Shown in pieces: positions 8,582 to 17,389 of a stretch of DNA of 64,000 nucleotides. The stretch is from Mycolicibacterium arabiense (GTDB lineage: Bacteria; Actinomycetota; Actinomycetes; Mycobacteriales; Mycobacteriaceae), in contig NZ_AP022593.1 of the NCBI RefSeq assembly GCF_010731815.2, positions 5,084,001 to 5,148,000 of the forward strand, written 5' to 3'. The notes beneath the pieces are model-generated. The model did not search any database and had not been told where the DNA came from. It worked only from the letters and a program-made list of their open reading frames with translations. The position numbers were made by a program, and so were the translations under genes. Every line of letters starts with the position of its first letter. The first letter of the stretch is position 1.

Positions 8582-9385
8582 GTGAACCCCGTTTGGATCG
8601 CCGACTGCCTGCGGATGGAGGACGTCGACGTCGTCGAGTACCCCGGGTGGCGCACCCGCGGGCACGGCGACTTCGCAGACGTCCGAGGTGTGATGGTCCA
8701 TCACACGGGATCGGACCGGGCCACTGCCGCATCGATCGCCGAGGGTCGGCCGGACCTGAGGGGTCCGCTGTCCCAACTACACGTCGCGCGCGACGGCACC
8801 GTCACGGTCGTCGCCGCCGGGGTCGCCTGGCACGCGGGCGCAGGCCGCTATCCCTGGCTGCCGACGAACGGCGGGAACCGGCACACGATCGGGATCGAAT
8901 GTGCCAACAGCGGGACGAGTCCCACCGCGCCACACCGTGAGAATTGGCCGGACGCACAATATTCCGCGCTCATTCGATGCTGCGCCGCGATTCACCGTCG
9001 ACTCGGGCTTCCCGTCACCCGCACCATCGGGCATCGCGAATACGCGGGCCGATCACAAGGAAAGTGGGACCCCGGCGCGATCGACATGAACGTCCTCCGC
9101 GAGGACGTGGGCCGACGACTCGGCGACGTCTCGCCAGCCGTGCTGCTGGAGCGGGGCTCGACCGGGCAGCTGGTCGCAGAACTCCAGCGCCGGCTCAAGC
9201 ACGCCTACCGGTCGTACGCGGGAGACTTGGCGATCGACGGCGTGTTCGGCCCGGCCACCGAAGCGGCGGTGCGCGAGTTCCAGCGGCGCACGCCGGGCCT
9301 CGACGTCGATGGCGTCGTCGGGCCGCTGACCGCCGCGGCGCTGCGGCTCACCGTCGTACCGTCGGCCCAGGCGTCGCCGCAGTAG
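8582..9385 (+). CDS. N-acetylmuramoyl-L-alanine amidase with peptidoglycan-binding domain
   Basis: A 267-residue two-domain enzyme. Residues about 30-180 are an Amidase_2/PGRP domain; the zinc ligands are His40 (or 41) in VMVHHTG, His151 in GHREY and Asp163 in KWDPG. Residues about 187-255 are a PG_binding_1 domain (GSTGQLVAELQRRL… DGVFGPATEAAVREFQRR). It should cut the bond between muramic acid and L-alanine in the cell wall. No signal peptide is visible, which resembles phage endolysins and the mycobacterial Rv3594 type; export route unclear. GTG start at 8582 is supported by AAGGAGGG six bases upstream. Confidence 0.88.
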   Translation: MNPVWIADCLRMEDVDVVEYPGWRTRGHGDFADVRGVMVHHTGSDRATAASIAEGRPDLRGPLSQLHVARDGTVTVVAAGVAWHAGAGRYPWLPTNGGNRHTIGIECANSGTSPTAPHRENWPDAQYSALIRCCAAIHRRLGLPVTRTIGHREYAGRSQGKWDPGAIDMNVLREDVGRRLGDVSPAVLLERGSTGQLVAELQRRLKHAYRSYAGDLAIDGVFGPATEAAVREFQRRTPGLDVDGVVGPLTAAALRLTVVPSAQASPQ

Positions 9386-9404
9386 ACAGGAAACTCGGTG
9401 GCGG

Positions 9405-9701
9405 TCAGCGCGAGCAGTCCAGTGACACCGAGATGGTCCGCTTGAACACGACCTCGATCAGGTCGTCCCCGATGCGCTCGAAGCGCTTCTGCTCGCGGCC
9501 GTTGCGCACGTCGGTCACGTCACACTCGTCGAGCGGCGCACTGCCGATCCGGTTGACCTTCACGTCGAAGCCCTGCGCCTCGAGCTGAGCAATGGTCAGT
9601 TCGGCCGACGATGCGGCTGCGGCAGGAGACGCCGGGGCGAGCATCAGTGCCGTTGCAGCGGCGGTCGCGGTCAGAGTGGCCCGGATGATGGTGGTCTTCA
9701 T
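9405..9701 (-). CDS. Small secreted Cys-pair protein, paralogue 1
   Basis: A 98-residue protein with a signal peptide (to about PAAAAS) and a short mature domain: a helix ending LEAQGFDVKVNRIG, then PLDECDVTDVRN and a C-terminal SVSLDC. Two other genes in the window (27207-27515 and 27596-27913) share this L-x3-G(Y/F)xVxxxxxGSxxxxxCxVTxVRN…SVSLxC layout. The two conserved cysteines probably form a disulfide. Function unknown. ATG at 9701 has AAGGAG upstream; it diverges from the ABC importer operon. Confidence 0.75.
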   Translation of the reverse strand: MKTTIIRATLTATAAATALMLAPASPAAAASSAELTIAQLEAQGFDVKVNRIGSAPLDECDVTDVRNGREQKRFERIGDDLIEVVFKRTISVSLDCSR

Positions 9702-9918
9702 GATGTGTCTCCTTGTCGGGGTGGACCGTCGTGCGGTCCCGATCTGTCTCTCGTCGATGCTGTCGCGGACCGGGCGACGGTGCATGGAGGTCGTGTGGAG
9801 ATTGGCTGGAGATCGCCGGGAGTGCGCCCACGGCGCACGTCGGCCGAAACGTGCGTGACGAATGCCGCCGCCCGACTAGCGTGTGACTGCCCGATCCCGG
9901 GCCAGATGGGAGATCAGC

Positions 9919-11397
9919 ATGCGAACCGGTTGGCCATTGCGGGGCCGCGAAGTGGACGAACGACGATCGACACGCGGTCTCGTGGTCGTCGTGACGGCAC
10001 TCCTGCTCGGCGCGCTCGGCGCCGCCACGCTCGCGGCGCCCGACGCGAAAGCCGAGGGCGAGAACTACGTCGTCGCCACCGACACGACCTTCGCACCGTT
10101 CGAATTCCAGGACGCGCAGGGCAAATTCGTCGGCATCGACATGGACCTGATCCGGGCGATCGCCGAGGATCAGAAGTTCAACGTCGACATCAAGCCGCTC
10201 GGCTTCGACGCGGCCCTGCAAGCGGTACAGGCCAATCAGGTGGACGGCGTCATCGCCGGGATGTCGATCACCGACGAGAGGCGGAAGGTCTTCGACTTCT
10301 CCGAACCGTACTTCGAGTCGGGCATTCAGATGGCCGTCCTCGAGTCCAACGAGGACGTCAAGTCCTACGACGATCTGCGCGGCAAGCGCGTCTCGGTCAA
10401 GAACGGGACCCAGGGCGCGGAGTTCGCCAACTCGATCAAGGACCAGTACGGGTTCGAGGTGGTCTCGTTCGCCGATTCCTCGACCATGTTCGACGAGGTG
10501 CGGACCGGAAACTCGGTGGCGGCCTTCGAGGACTATCCGGTGCTGCTCTACGCGATACAGCAGGGCAACGGGTTCAAGACCGTGACGCCCAAGGAGGACC
10601 CGACGGGCTACGGGTTCGCGGTGAACAAGGGCCAGAACGGCGAACTGCTGCAGAAGTTCAACACCGGCTTGAACAACCTCAAGGAGTCCGGTCGCTACGA
10701 CGAGATCCTGTCGACCTACCTCGGTGAGGGTGCCGCCGCGAGCGACGGCTCGTTCTTCGGGCTGATCAAGAGCACGACACCAATGCTGCTGGCCGGTCTG
10801 AAGATGACCGTCATCCTGACGGTCTCGTCGATCTTCTTCGCACTCATCCTGGGCATCGTCTTCGGGCTGGCCCGGGTGTCCCGCTCGATCTGGCTACGAG
10901 CCATCGGCACCACCTTCGTCGACATCTTCCGCGGCACACCGCTGATCGTGCAGGCGTTCTTCATCTACTTCGGCATCCCCACGGCGCTGGGCTTCCAGAT
11001 GTCGGCGGTGACCGCGGGCATCATCACGTTGTCGCTCAACGCCGGCGCCTACATGACCGAGATCGTCCGCGGCGGCATCCTCTCGGTGGACAAGGGGCAG
11101 ATGGAAGCCGCCCGCAGCCTGGGCATCGGATACCTGCCGACGATGCGCAAGGTGATCCTGCCGCAGGCCATCCGGACGATGATCCCGTCCTACATCAACC
11201 AGTTCGTCATCACGCTGAAGGACACCTCGATCCTGTCCGTGCTCGGCATCGCCGAACTCACCCAAAGTGGCCGCATCATCATCGCGGGCAACTACAAGGC
11301 CTTCGAGATGTGGCTGATCGTCGGCATCATCTACTTCATCGTCATCATGGCGTTGACCAAACTCTCCGACCAGGTAGAGAAGAGAATCGTGAAATGA
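9919..11397 (+). CDS. Amino-acid ABC importer, fused substrate-binding protein and permease
   Basis: A 492-residue fusion. Residues 1-46 hold a membrane anchor or signal segment; about 48-270 are a polar amino-acid binding domain ([34 protein letters not shown]); about 280-490 form a His/Glu/Gln-type permease with the EAA loop [20 protein letters not shown] contacting the ATPase. Such GlnH-GlnP fusions import glutamine or similar amino acids. The ATG at 9919 has GGGAGA upstream; an earlier ATG (9883) lacks one. The stop overlaps the ATPase start by four bases (ATGA), so the two form a coupled operon. Confidence 0.9.
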   Translation: MRTGWPLRGREVDERRSTRGLVVVVTALLLGALGAATLAAPDAKAEGENYVVATDTTFAPFEFQDAQGKFVGIDMDLIRAIAEDQKFNVDIKPLGFDAALQAVQANQVDGVIAGMSITDERRKVFDFSEPYFESGIQMAVLESNEDVKSYDDLRGKRVSVKNGTQGAEFANSIKDQYGFEVVSFADSSTMFDEVRTGNSVAAFEDYPVLLYAIQQGNGFKTVTPKEDPTGYGFAVNKGQNGELLQKFNTGLNNLKESGRYDEILSTYLGEGAAASDGSFFGLIKSTTPMLLAGLKMTVILTVSSIFFALILGIVFGLARVSRSIWLRAIGTTFVDIFRGTPLIVQAFFIYFGIPTALGFQMSAVTAGIITLSLNAGAYMTEIVRGGILSVDKGQMEAARSLGIGYLPTMRKVILPQAIRTMIPSYINQFVITLKDTSILSVLGIAELTQSGRIIIAGNYKAFEMWLIVGIIYFIVIMALTKLSDQVEKRIVK

Positions 11398-12167
11398 GCC
11401 AGCTGGTACCCGAGGCCGCGGCCACCGAGCCGAAGGACAAGGTCAAGATCCGCATCGAGGGGCTGAAGAAGTCCTTCGGCGAACTGGTCGTCCTCGACGG
11501 CATCGACACCACGGTCAAGCACGGCGAGGTCGTGTGCGTCATCGGGCCGTCGGGGTCGGGCAAGTCGACGTTCCTGCGGTGCCTGAACAAACTGGAGGAC
11601 ATCACCGGCGGCACGGTGATCGTCGACGACTTCGACCTGTCCGATCCCAAGGTCGACCTCGACGAGGTGCGCCAGCACATCGGCATGGTGTTCCAGCACT
11701 TCAACCTGTTCCCGCACATGACCGTCATCGAGAACGTCACGCTGGCACCGCTGCTGACGAAGAAGATGAACAAGGCCGCAGCGGAGAAGCGGGCGCTGGA
11801 ACTGCTCGAGCAGGTGGGCCTCGGCGAGAAGGCGCACGTCAAACCCGCCACGCTGTCGGGCGGGCAGAAGCAGCGCGTGGCCATCGCCCGCGCACTGGCC
11901 ATGAACCCGTCGATCATGCTGTTCGACGAGGCCACCAGCGCGCTGGACCCCGAGATGGTGGGTGACGTCCTCGAGGTGCTGCGCGAACTCGCGTCCGGCG
12001 GAATGACCATGGTAGTCGTCACCCACGAGATGGGTTTTGCGCGCGAGGTCGCCTCCCGGGTGCTCTTCATGGCCGACGGCAACATCGTCGAGGACGACAC
12101 GCCAGCCGAGGTGTTCGACAACCCGAAACACCCACGGCTGCAGGAGTTCCTCTCCAAGGTGCTGTAG
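11394..12167 (+). CDS. Amino-acid ABC transporter ATP-binding protein (GlnQ type)
   Basis: A 257-residue ATPase with all motifs: Walker [10 protein letters not shown] (51-59), Q-loop in [11 protein letters not shown], signature LSGGQKQR, Walker B IMLFDEAT, switch His in VTHEMG. The [10 protein letters not shown] and [13 protein letters not shown] blocks are typical of the polar amino-acid uptake family. It powers the fused binding/permease protein encoded immediately upstream, with which it overlaps by 4 bp. Confidence 0.93.
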   Translation: MSQLVPEAAATEPKDKVKIRIEGLKKSFGELVVLDGIDTTVKHGEVVCVIGPSGSGKSTFLRCLNKLEDITGGTVIVDDFDLSDPKVDLDEVRQHIGMVFQHFNLFPHMTVIENVTLAPLLTKKMNKAAAEKRALELLEQVGLGEKAHVKPATLSGGQKQRVAIARALAMNPSIMLFDEATSALDPEMVGDVLEVLRELASGGMTMVVVTHEMGFAREVASRVLFMADGNIVEDDTPAEVFDNPKHPRLQEFLSKVL

Positions 12168-12182
12168 ATGGGAGAGTTGGGA

Positions 12183-12923
12183 ATGGACCGCGAGGAAGAT
12201 CCGGAAGCGCGCATCAGAGCGCTCGAGCAGCCGCTCAGCGACATCGCCCGCACGTCGGAACTCGGTTCGGCGCACGACCATTCGGCCTACGGGTACATCC
12301 CGGCGCCGTCGGGACCGCACCCGCCACCGCCACCGGGGGCGTACCACCAGCCTCCGGCGCTGCCCTACCCGGAGACCGGGGACGCGGTCTTCCACGCGCC
12401 GGCGGCACCGCCCCGAGCGCACGGTGGGGCCGGCGTGGTCCCGGTCGTCATCGGCGTGCTCGCGCTGCTCATCGCCGGCGGCGTCACGCTGTTCCTGATG
12501 CTCAGGCCGTCGCCGCCCACGGTGGCCGGCGGTGGTGCCACCCTGACGGAGGGGCCCGTCGACGTCTCGACCGACCGTGACGGCGAGGCGCGAAACCCCA
12601 GCCGGACCAACATCTTCGTCCCACCGATCGTGCCGCGAACCGATCCGGCGCCGCCGCCGGGGACCAACGTCAGCATCGCAGGCATCGGCGAGGACAAGGC
12701 GTTCGCCTGCGACGACCACCTCGTCAGCATCAGCGGTGTGGAGAACACCGTCGTCATCACCGGGCGATGTGCGAGCGTGTCGGTCTCCGGCATCGACAAC
12801 GTGGTCACGATCGACGCCTCACCACAGATCTCCGTGTCGGGGTTCGACAATCGCGTCGTGTACCGCCAGGGCGAACCGGAGGTCACGACGTCGGGGACCG
12901 GCAACACCGTCGAGCGCGGCTGA
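12183..12923 (+). CDS. DUF3060 membrane-anchored protein
   Basis: A 246-residue protein. The N-terminus is acidic then Pro/Tyr-rich (about residues 45-75), a single membrane helix follows (VVPVVIGVLALLIAGGVTLFLM), and the exported part ends in a DUF3060 domain of short repeats (VSISGVENTVVITG, VSVSGIDNVVTID, ISVSGFDNRVVY) that probably form a small beta-solenoid. Function unknown; similar domains occur on mycobacterial lipoproteins. The ATG at 12183 is well spaced from GGGAGAG; an ATG directly after the upstream stop (12168) is an alternative. It may belong to the ABC importer operon. Confidence 0.75.
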   Translation: MDREEDPEARIRALEQPLSDIARTSELGSAHDHSAYGYIPAPSGPHPPPPPGAYHQPPALPYPETGDAVFHAPAAPPRAHGGAGVVPVVIGVLALLIAGGVTLFLMLRPSPPTVAGGGATLTEGPVDVSTDRDGEARNPSRTNIFVPPIVPRTDPAPPPGTNVSIAGIGEDKAFACDDHLVSISGVENTVVITGRCASVSVSGIDNVVTIDASPQISVSGFDNRVVYRQGEPEVTTSGTGNTVERG

Positions 12924-12933
12924 GCCCGGCCGC

Positions 12934-14289
12934 TCACCACGCCAGACTGGTGTGGGGATCGGCGGAGGTCAATCCCACCGACTCCGCGGCCAGGACCACG
13001 TTCTCGCCGATTCGATCGACGTCTGCCGAGTCGGTCAGCCGTACCGGGCCCGACGTCCAGCGCCGCGCCCGGTTCGCCGCCCACGACGCCCGAATCAGAA
13101 GTGCGGCACCGTCACCGGTGACGCGTACCGAGCCGACGCCGGGCCGGGCACAGGATTCGATCAGTCGTGCGACGGCCTCGCGCGACAGCACCGGCCTGCC
13201 GCTGGTCGAGATCGTGAACCGGCACCGGCGCCTTATCGATTCGGGTATCTGGCCGGCGTTGATCCGCGAATCCTGAACGCCCAGTTCGTGAAGCAGCGAT
13301 TCGGCCTGCTCCCCGACGAGCCAGATGCCGACGTCGAGAGCGAGCAGCGATCCGAGCGTGGCGACGAGGGACCCGGCTGCGTGCCCGGTGGTGTCCACCT
13401 CGACGGCGACGTCGGGCACGGCGTAGTGCAGTCCGGAGCGGCGGGCATCGGGGTCGGTGACCAGGCGTGCCACCGCCAGCGCCTCCTGGTTCTTCGCCGC
13501 AGCCCGGTCGGCGACGTCACGGGCGCCCCAGTCGGCGCCGTCGTGCCACGCCACCGCATCGCGGGCGTGATGCAACACGGCGCCGTTGACCACGGCGCGG
13601 TGGGCGAATTCCCAGTCTTCGCCGCCGTACCCGACGAACGACTCGTCGAACCCGCCCACGTCGACGAAGAGGTTTCGGCTGCAACACATCACGGAGCTGA
13701 TCACGTAGCGGTAGGAACGATGGTCGATGCGCAGCAGGTCGCAGCTGTCGCGGTATTCGTCGGACAGCCAGCGGGGCTCCTCGAGTACCGGGGGAGCGGT
13801 TTCGCCCGTCCACCACGACGGCAACCGCCGCGCCGTCCATCCCGCCAGGTCGGCATGCCTGCGGCGCCCGACCACCAGGGCGTCGGGGAGCATCGACGGC
13901 AGCCTGCTGATCCGGCGCAGGTAGGACGGCTCGGGCACGGTGTCGGCATCCAGGAAGCAGAGGACGTCCGCGTTCGTCTGTGCCGCACCGAGATTGCGCG
14001 CTGCCGCGGCCCTGAATCCGCGGTCCTCCTGCCGGATCACAGTGATCCGCAGCGGCGACTCCGGCACCCGCGGCGGCTCGGCCGAACCGTCGTCGGCCAC
14101 CACGACCTCGACGAGTTCGAGCGGGTAGTCCTGCAACTCTAGCGCGCCCAGCGTCAGCTCGAGTTCGCGCTGCTGCTGGAAGTGCGGGATCACGACGGCG
14201 ATTCGCACGGGGTGCGGGTCACGGTCGGCGAGCAGATCCCACCGGTTGGCCGGAACCGTCACCCGGCCGTCGTTCAGCGGCAACGTCAC
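12934..14289 (-). CDS. Family 2 glycosyltransferase, glycan locus
   Basis: A 451-residue GT-A enzyme. VVIPHFQQQ (33-41), DDGS (66-69) and the metal-binding DAD (114-116) are the nucleotide-sugar site; GYGGEDWEF near residue 220 is the acceptor-side motif shared with GalNAc/galactosyl-transferases. The last 150 residues form an additional domain I do not recognise. GTG at 14289 overlaps the stop of the upstream gene (GTGA). It is the last gene of the leftward arm, and only 10 bp separate its stop from the convergent DUF3060 gene. Sugar and acceptor unknown. Confidence 0.85.
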   Translation of the reverse strand: MTLPLNDGRVTVPANRWDLLADRDPHPVRIAVVIPHFQQQRELELTLGALELQDYPLELVEVVVADDGSAEPPRVPESPLRITVIRQEDRGFRAAAARNLGAAQTNADVLCFLDADTVPEPSYLRRISRLPSMLPDALVVGRRRHADLAGWTARRLPSWWTGETAPPVLEEPRWLSDEYRDSCDLLRIDHRSYRYVISSVMCCSRNLFVDVGGFDESFVGYGGEDWEFAHRAVVNGAVLHHARDAVAWHDGADWGARDVADRAAAKNQEALAVARLVTDPDARRSGLHYAVPDVAVEVDTTGHAAGSLVATLGSLLALDVGIWLVGEQAESLLHELGVQDSRINAGQIPESIRRRCRFTISTSGRPVLSREAVARLIESCARPGVGSVRVTGDGAALLIRASWAANRARRWTSGPVRLTDSADVDRIGENVVLAAESVGLTSADPHTSLAW

Positions 14290-15284
14290 GGGTGCCACGC
14301 AGCCAGCACCTCGGCGTAGCGCTGCGCCGCCCCGGCGACCGACGGCTCGCACACCGTCGAGGGCGACAGCCACGTCGAGTCGGGGCGGGCGAGTGCCGAG
14401 GCGATCGCCGAGGCCAGGCCCGCCGGATCATCCGGGTACAGCAGCAGCGCACCAGGGTTGCGTTCCGCGATCTCGCTGGTGTAGCGACCGACCGGGGCGA
14501 GCGGCCGGCGACCGGTGGCGATCCAGCTGTTGAGCGAACCGGACGCAGAGACGTGCCGATGGTGGGCCACCGGAACGGTGATCGCCTGCAGCGTCGCCCG
14601 CAGAGCGTGCCGGGGGACGTGACCGGTGACGGCGAACGGCCGCCGCACGAGCCGGGCGGACTCCGACAGTGATTCGACGAGATCGTCGTGCCCCGGCGAC
14701 GGCTCCCCGATGGCCATGAACCACACGTTTCGCGGCACGGCGGTCATCGCCGCGAGCACGTCGTCGTGGCCCTTGCCGGGATACAGGTAGCCGAAGACGC
14801 CGACGGACGGGGGTTGCGCGGGTGGTCGCGACGGGCGCGCGGCCGGAGTCGCCAGCGGCAGCGGGATGACGGCGACTTCGGGCGGCCGAGCGTCCACTTC
14901 GTCGAGCAGCATCGCCTCGTGGGCGCTGCTCACGACCACGGCGTCGACGGCTGCACAGATCTTGCGGTACGCCTCCGCGCGTCCGGCGAAGTGGGTGCCG
15001 TCCGAAGGCTGGGGCAGGTCGTGCAGGGTGGCGGTGACGCGGTGGCCCGCAGCGCGAACTCGCGCGGCGAGTTCGACGATCGACGTCGCGGCCTCGGCGG
15101 CGGTCCGGCCGAACAGGCGATCGGTGAACTGGACGTGCACGCCGGAATCCAGATCGGTTGGCACACAACGGGCCAACCGGGTGTCGACGTCCGTCGCGCG
15201 CAACGCCTCGTCGAGTTCGATGCCGAAGCGGACGACGCCGTGCCGGGCGGGGCCGACGGCCAGGTGCATCACGGCCGCCGTCAC
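14286..15284 (-). CDS. GT4-like glycosyltransferase, glycan locus
   Basis: A 332-residue GT-B type protein. N-terminal half has the acceptor domain (HLAVGPARHGVVRFG, VTATLHDLPQPS); C-terminal half has the donor domain (VGVFGYLYPGKGHDDVL, ASGSLNSWIATGRRPLAP). The usual Glu-x7-Glu motif is not obvious, so it is a divergent member or has a changed mechanism. GTG start overlaps the WcbI-like gene stop by 4 bp (GTGA), and its own stop overlaps the next GT the same way, so translation of the three leftward genes is coupled. Confidence 0.75.
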   Translation of the reverse strand: MTAAVMHLAVGPARHGVVRFGIELDEALRATDVDTRLARCVPTDLDSGVHVQFTDRLFGRTAAEAATSIVELAARVRAAGHRVTATLHDLPQPSDGTHFAGRAEAYRKICAAVDAVVVSSAHEAMLLDEVDARPPEVAVIPLPLATPAARPSRPPAQPPSVGVFGYLYPGKGHDDVLAAMTAVPRNVWFMAIGEPSPGHDDLVESLSESARLVRRPFAVTGHVPRHALRATLQAITVPVAHHRHVSASGSLNSWIATGRRPLAPVGRYTSEIAERNPGALLLYPDDPAGLASAIASALARPDSTWLSPSTVCEPSVAGAAQRYAEVLAAWHP

Positions 15285-16231
15285 CTGGCCGACCTACCCG
15301 TCGGCAGACCGAGGATGTCCATCATCTCGCCGTGGCGTTCGACGGCCAGATCGAGGAAGTCGGGGTTGTCCGCATACCACCGCATCTGAATCTCGTGCAC
15401 GTCCTGGATGGACAACCGTCGCGACTCCAGCGTCCAGTCGGTCCTGGCCGGTGCGCTCACGCGCAGCGCGTCGAGCACACGGCTCTCCAGCGGCGCGTAC
15501 ACCGATCCGAGCAGAGTGCGATCGACGGCGCCCACCGGCAGCCGGACGCCTGCGGCGTCGAGCACCCGTCGGGCCAACTCGATCAACACCGGGTTGCCGG
15601 GGTGGTTGATGACGTGGCAGGCGTCGGCACCGCACGAGGCGAATACGTCGGACACGGCCACGTCGGTGTCGCGGCGTTCCCGCGCCGCGAGCGTCGCCCG
15701 GCTCGCCTCGGCGGCGGCGACGAACCGGTCGGCGGGGACGTCGACGTCCCACGGGTTCTCCGGTGCCCGGCCCGACCGCGCCGCGACGACGGTGCGCAGA
15801 TCGTGGTAGGGCACCCCGGGCGGCGTGATCGACCGGTCGGACGGACGGCGCACGATCGCCTGAAACGGGTAGAGCCCCGCGTATCGGATGACGGGCCAGC
15901 GCACCACGCGGGCGCCCGCGGGCAACCGCCCGGCCATCTCGTCGGTACCCAGGGGCAGGTCGCGGTAGTTCGCTCTGATCGGCTGGCTGACCAGCACCTG
16001 GGCTTCGCCGAGCAGGGCGTCGAGATGGGGCAGGTCCGCAGCGGTCAGCTCGTGCACAGGGGGCACCAGCACAGTGCGATACGGCCGGTCCGCCACGGTA
16101 TCGAGCACCTGACGCAGCGCCTCGGCTTGACAGTTCCCGATCACCAGCCACAGGGGCAGCGATGAGGGCCGCTCGGCGTCGGGATGTCGGTAGAACTGGC
16201 GGTAGTGCCAGGTCCTTCCATCGTGCTGCAT
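15281..16231 (-). CDS. WcbI-like polysaccharide biosynthesis acyltransferase
   Basis: A 316-residue protein with the WcbI signature WLVIGNCQAEALRQVL (Cys34 in GNCQ), followed by a block resembling other members (QVLVSQPIRANYRDLPLG, VVRWPVIRYAGLYPFQ). WcbI of Burkholderia capsule binds CoA and is a putative acetyltransferase; acylation of a surface sugar is the best guess here. It is the first gene of the leftward arm. A perfect TAAACT -10 box lies 6 bases before the ATG, which suggests a leaderless mRNA and fixes this start. Confidence 0.75.
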   Translation of the reverse strand: MQHDGRTWHYRQFYRHPDAERPSSLPLWLVIGNCQAEALRQVLDTVADRPYRTVLVPPVHELTAADLPHLDALLGEAQVLVSQPIRANYRDLPLGTDEMAGRLPAGARVVRWPVIRYAGLYPFQAIVRRPSDRSITPPGVPYHDLRTVVAARSGRAPENPWDVDVPADRFVAAAEASRATLAARERRDTDVAVSDVFASCGADACHVINHPGNPVLIELARRVLDAAGVRLPVGAVDRTLLGSVYAPLESRVLDALRVSAPARTDWTLESRRLSIQDVHEIQMRWYADNPDFLDLAVERHGEMMDILGLPTGRSAR

Positions 16232-16330
16232 TTCACGAGTTTAGATTCGCGATTGGCGTGCTATACCTGCGGTGCGAGCAACCGTCTAGTAGATGGCGAT
16301 GTCCTGCCGCCACTTTTCGATTGGTACTTC
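16232..16330. promoter_or_regulatory. Divergent promoter region of the glycan locus
   Basis: The core AGTTTAGATT (16238-16247) holds TAAACT on the minus strand (16243-16238) and TAGATT on the plus strand (16242-16247). The leftward box sits 6 bases from the ATG at 16231, typical of mycobacterial leaderless promoters. The stretch is poorer in GC than its surroundings. Confidence 0.5.
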
Positions 16331-17389
16331 GTGATAACGCTTGCCTCGGTCCCCGCTGGGCATCCCTACGTGGATGCCGTCGTCGACCCTGAAAGCGTTG
16401 TGCTGCTGCCAGATCCGACGCCGCCCGGCGCCACGGCGCCGGGCCAGTGGTGGCCACCGCGGTGGCTCGACCCCGAGTTCGTGAGCGCCCACGTGCCCGA
16501 CATCGACGTCATGCACGTGCACTTCGGCTTCGACTCGGCAGACCCGGTCGACCTGGAGGACGTCGCGAAGCAGCTCGCGCGTCGCGGCGTTCCACTGGTG
16601 GTGACCGTGCACGACCTACACAACCCGCACTTCGAGGACGCCGGACTGCACGCCGCGCGGCTCGGCGTGCTGCTCGGCGCGGCCGATGCCGTGATCACTC
16701 TGACCGACGGCGCCGCAGCCGAAATCGAGAGCCGCTGGGGCCGCCGTTCGGTCGTGCTCCCGCATCCGCACCTACTTCCGCTCGACGAGGTCGGCGGCGC
16801 GCGCGTGCAACGCTCCGTGCCGGTCGTGGCCGTGCACGCAAAGGGGTTGCGCGCCAACATCGATCCGTGGCCGCTGCTCGACGCACTCGTCGAGGCTGGT
16901 CGGGACGGCTACCGGCTGCGGCTCGATCTCGACGTCGGCGCGTTGGCGTCGCCGCGCGCAGCCGAGGTCACCGACCGGCGGCTCGAGGCCTACCGTGCCG
17001 CGGGAGTGGACGTCCGCGTGCACCCGTGCTTCGACGACCGCCAACTGTCGGACTACCTCGCCGACGTCGACGTCCTGGTGCTGCCCTACCGCTTCGGCAC
17101 CCACTCCGGCTGGGTCGAGGCAGCTCACGACGCCGGTGTGCACACGGTGGTGCCCGACTGCGGGTACTTCCACGAGCAGCATTCCAGCGCCCTATTCCAC
17201 TACGGCAGAACCGAATTCGATGCGACGAGCCTGACCGACGCGGTCGAGGCGGCCGTGAGCCGGGCACGCGGAGGTCAGGCATCGGCGGACGAGGCGCGGC
17301 GGCGCAGGAGGGCCGACGAGCGGCACCGGGTGCGAACCGCCCACACACGGCTCTACCGTCAGGTCCTGGCCGACCGGAACGCCGCGTGA
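16331..17389 (+). CDS. Glycosyltransferase, first gene of rightward glycan operon
   Basis: A 352-residue GT-B type protein. The family opens with a block like ASVPAGHPYVDAV, then QWWPPRWLDPEFV and VMHVHFGFDS, and a C-terminal donor domain (VLVLPYRFGTHSGWVEAAHDAGVHTVVPD). The open frame runs back to an ATG at 16184, but that would overlap the divergent gene by 48 bp, and its codons (TTA, CTA, GTA, AGT) are unlike the rest, so GTG 16331 is preferred; the start remains uncertain. The stop overlaps the next gene (GTGA). Confidence 0.7.
   Translation: MITLASVPAGHPYVDAVVDPESVVLLPDPTPPGATAPGQWWPPRWLDPEFVSAHVPDIDVMHVHFGFDSADPVDLEDVAKQLARRGVPLVVTVHDLHNPHFEDAGLHAARLGVLLGAADAVITLTDGAAAEIESRWGRRSVVLPHPHLLPLDEVGGARVQRSVPVVAVHAKGLRANIDPWPLLDALVEAGRDGYRLRLDLDVGALASPRAAEVTDRRLEAYRAAGVDVRVHPCFDDRQLSDYLADVDVLVLPYRFGTHSGWVEAAHDAGVHTVVPDCGYFHEQHSSALFHYGRTEFDATSLTDAVEAAVSRARGGQASADEARRRRRADERHRVRTAHTRLYRQVLADRNAA

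Noticed and set aside
16184..16330. In-frame ATG (16184) extending the first rightward glycosyltransferase
   Set aside because: Overlaps the divergent gene by 48 bp, has rare low-GC codons, and the family N-terminus matches from about 16331.
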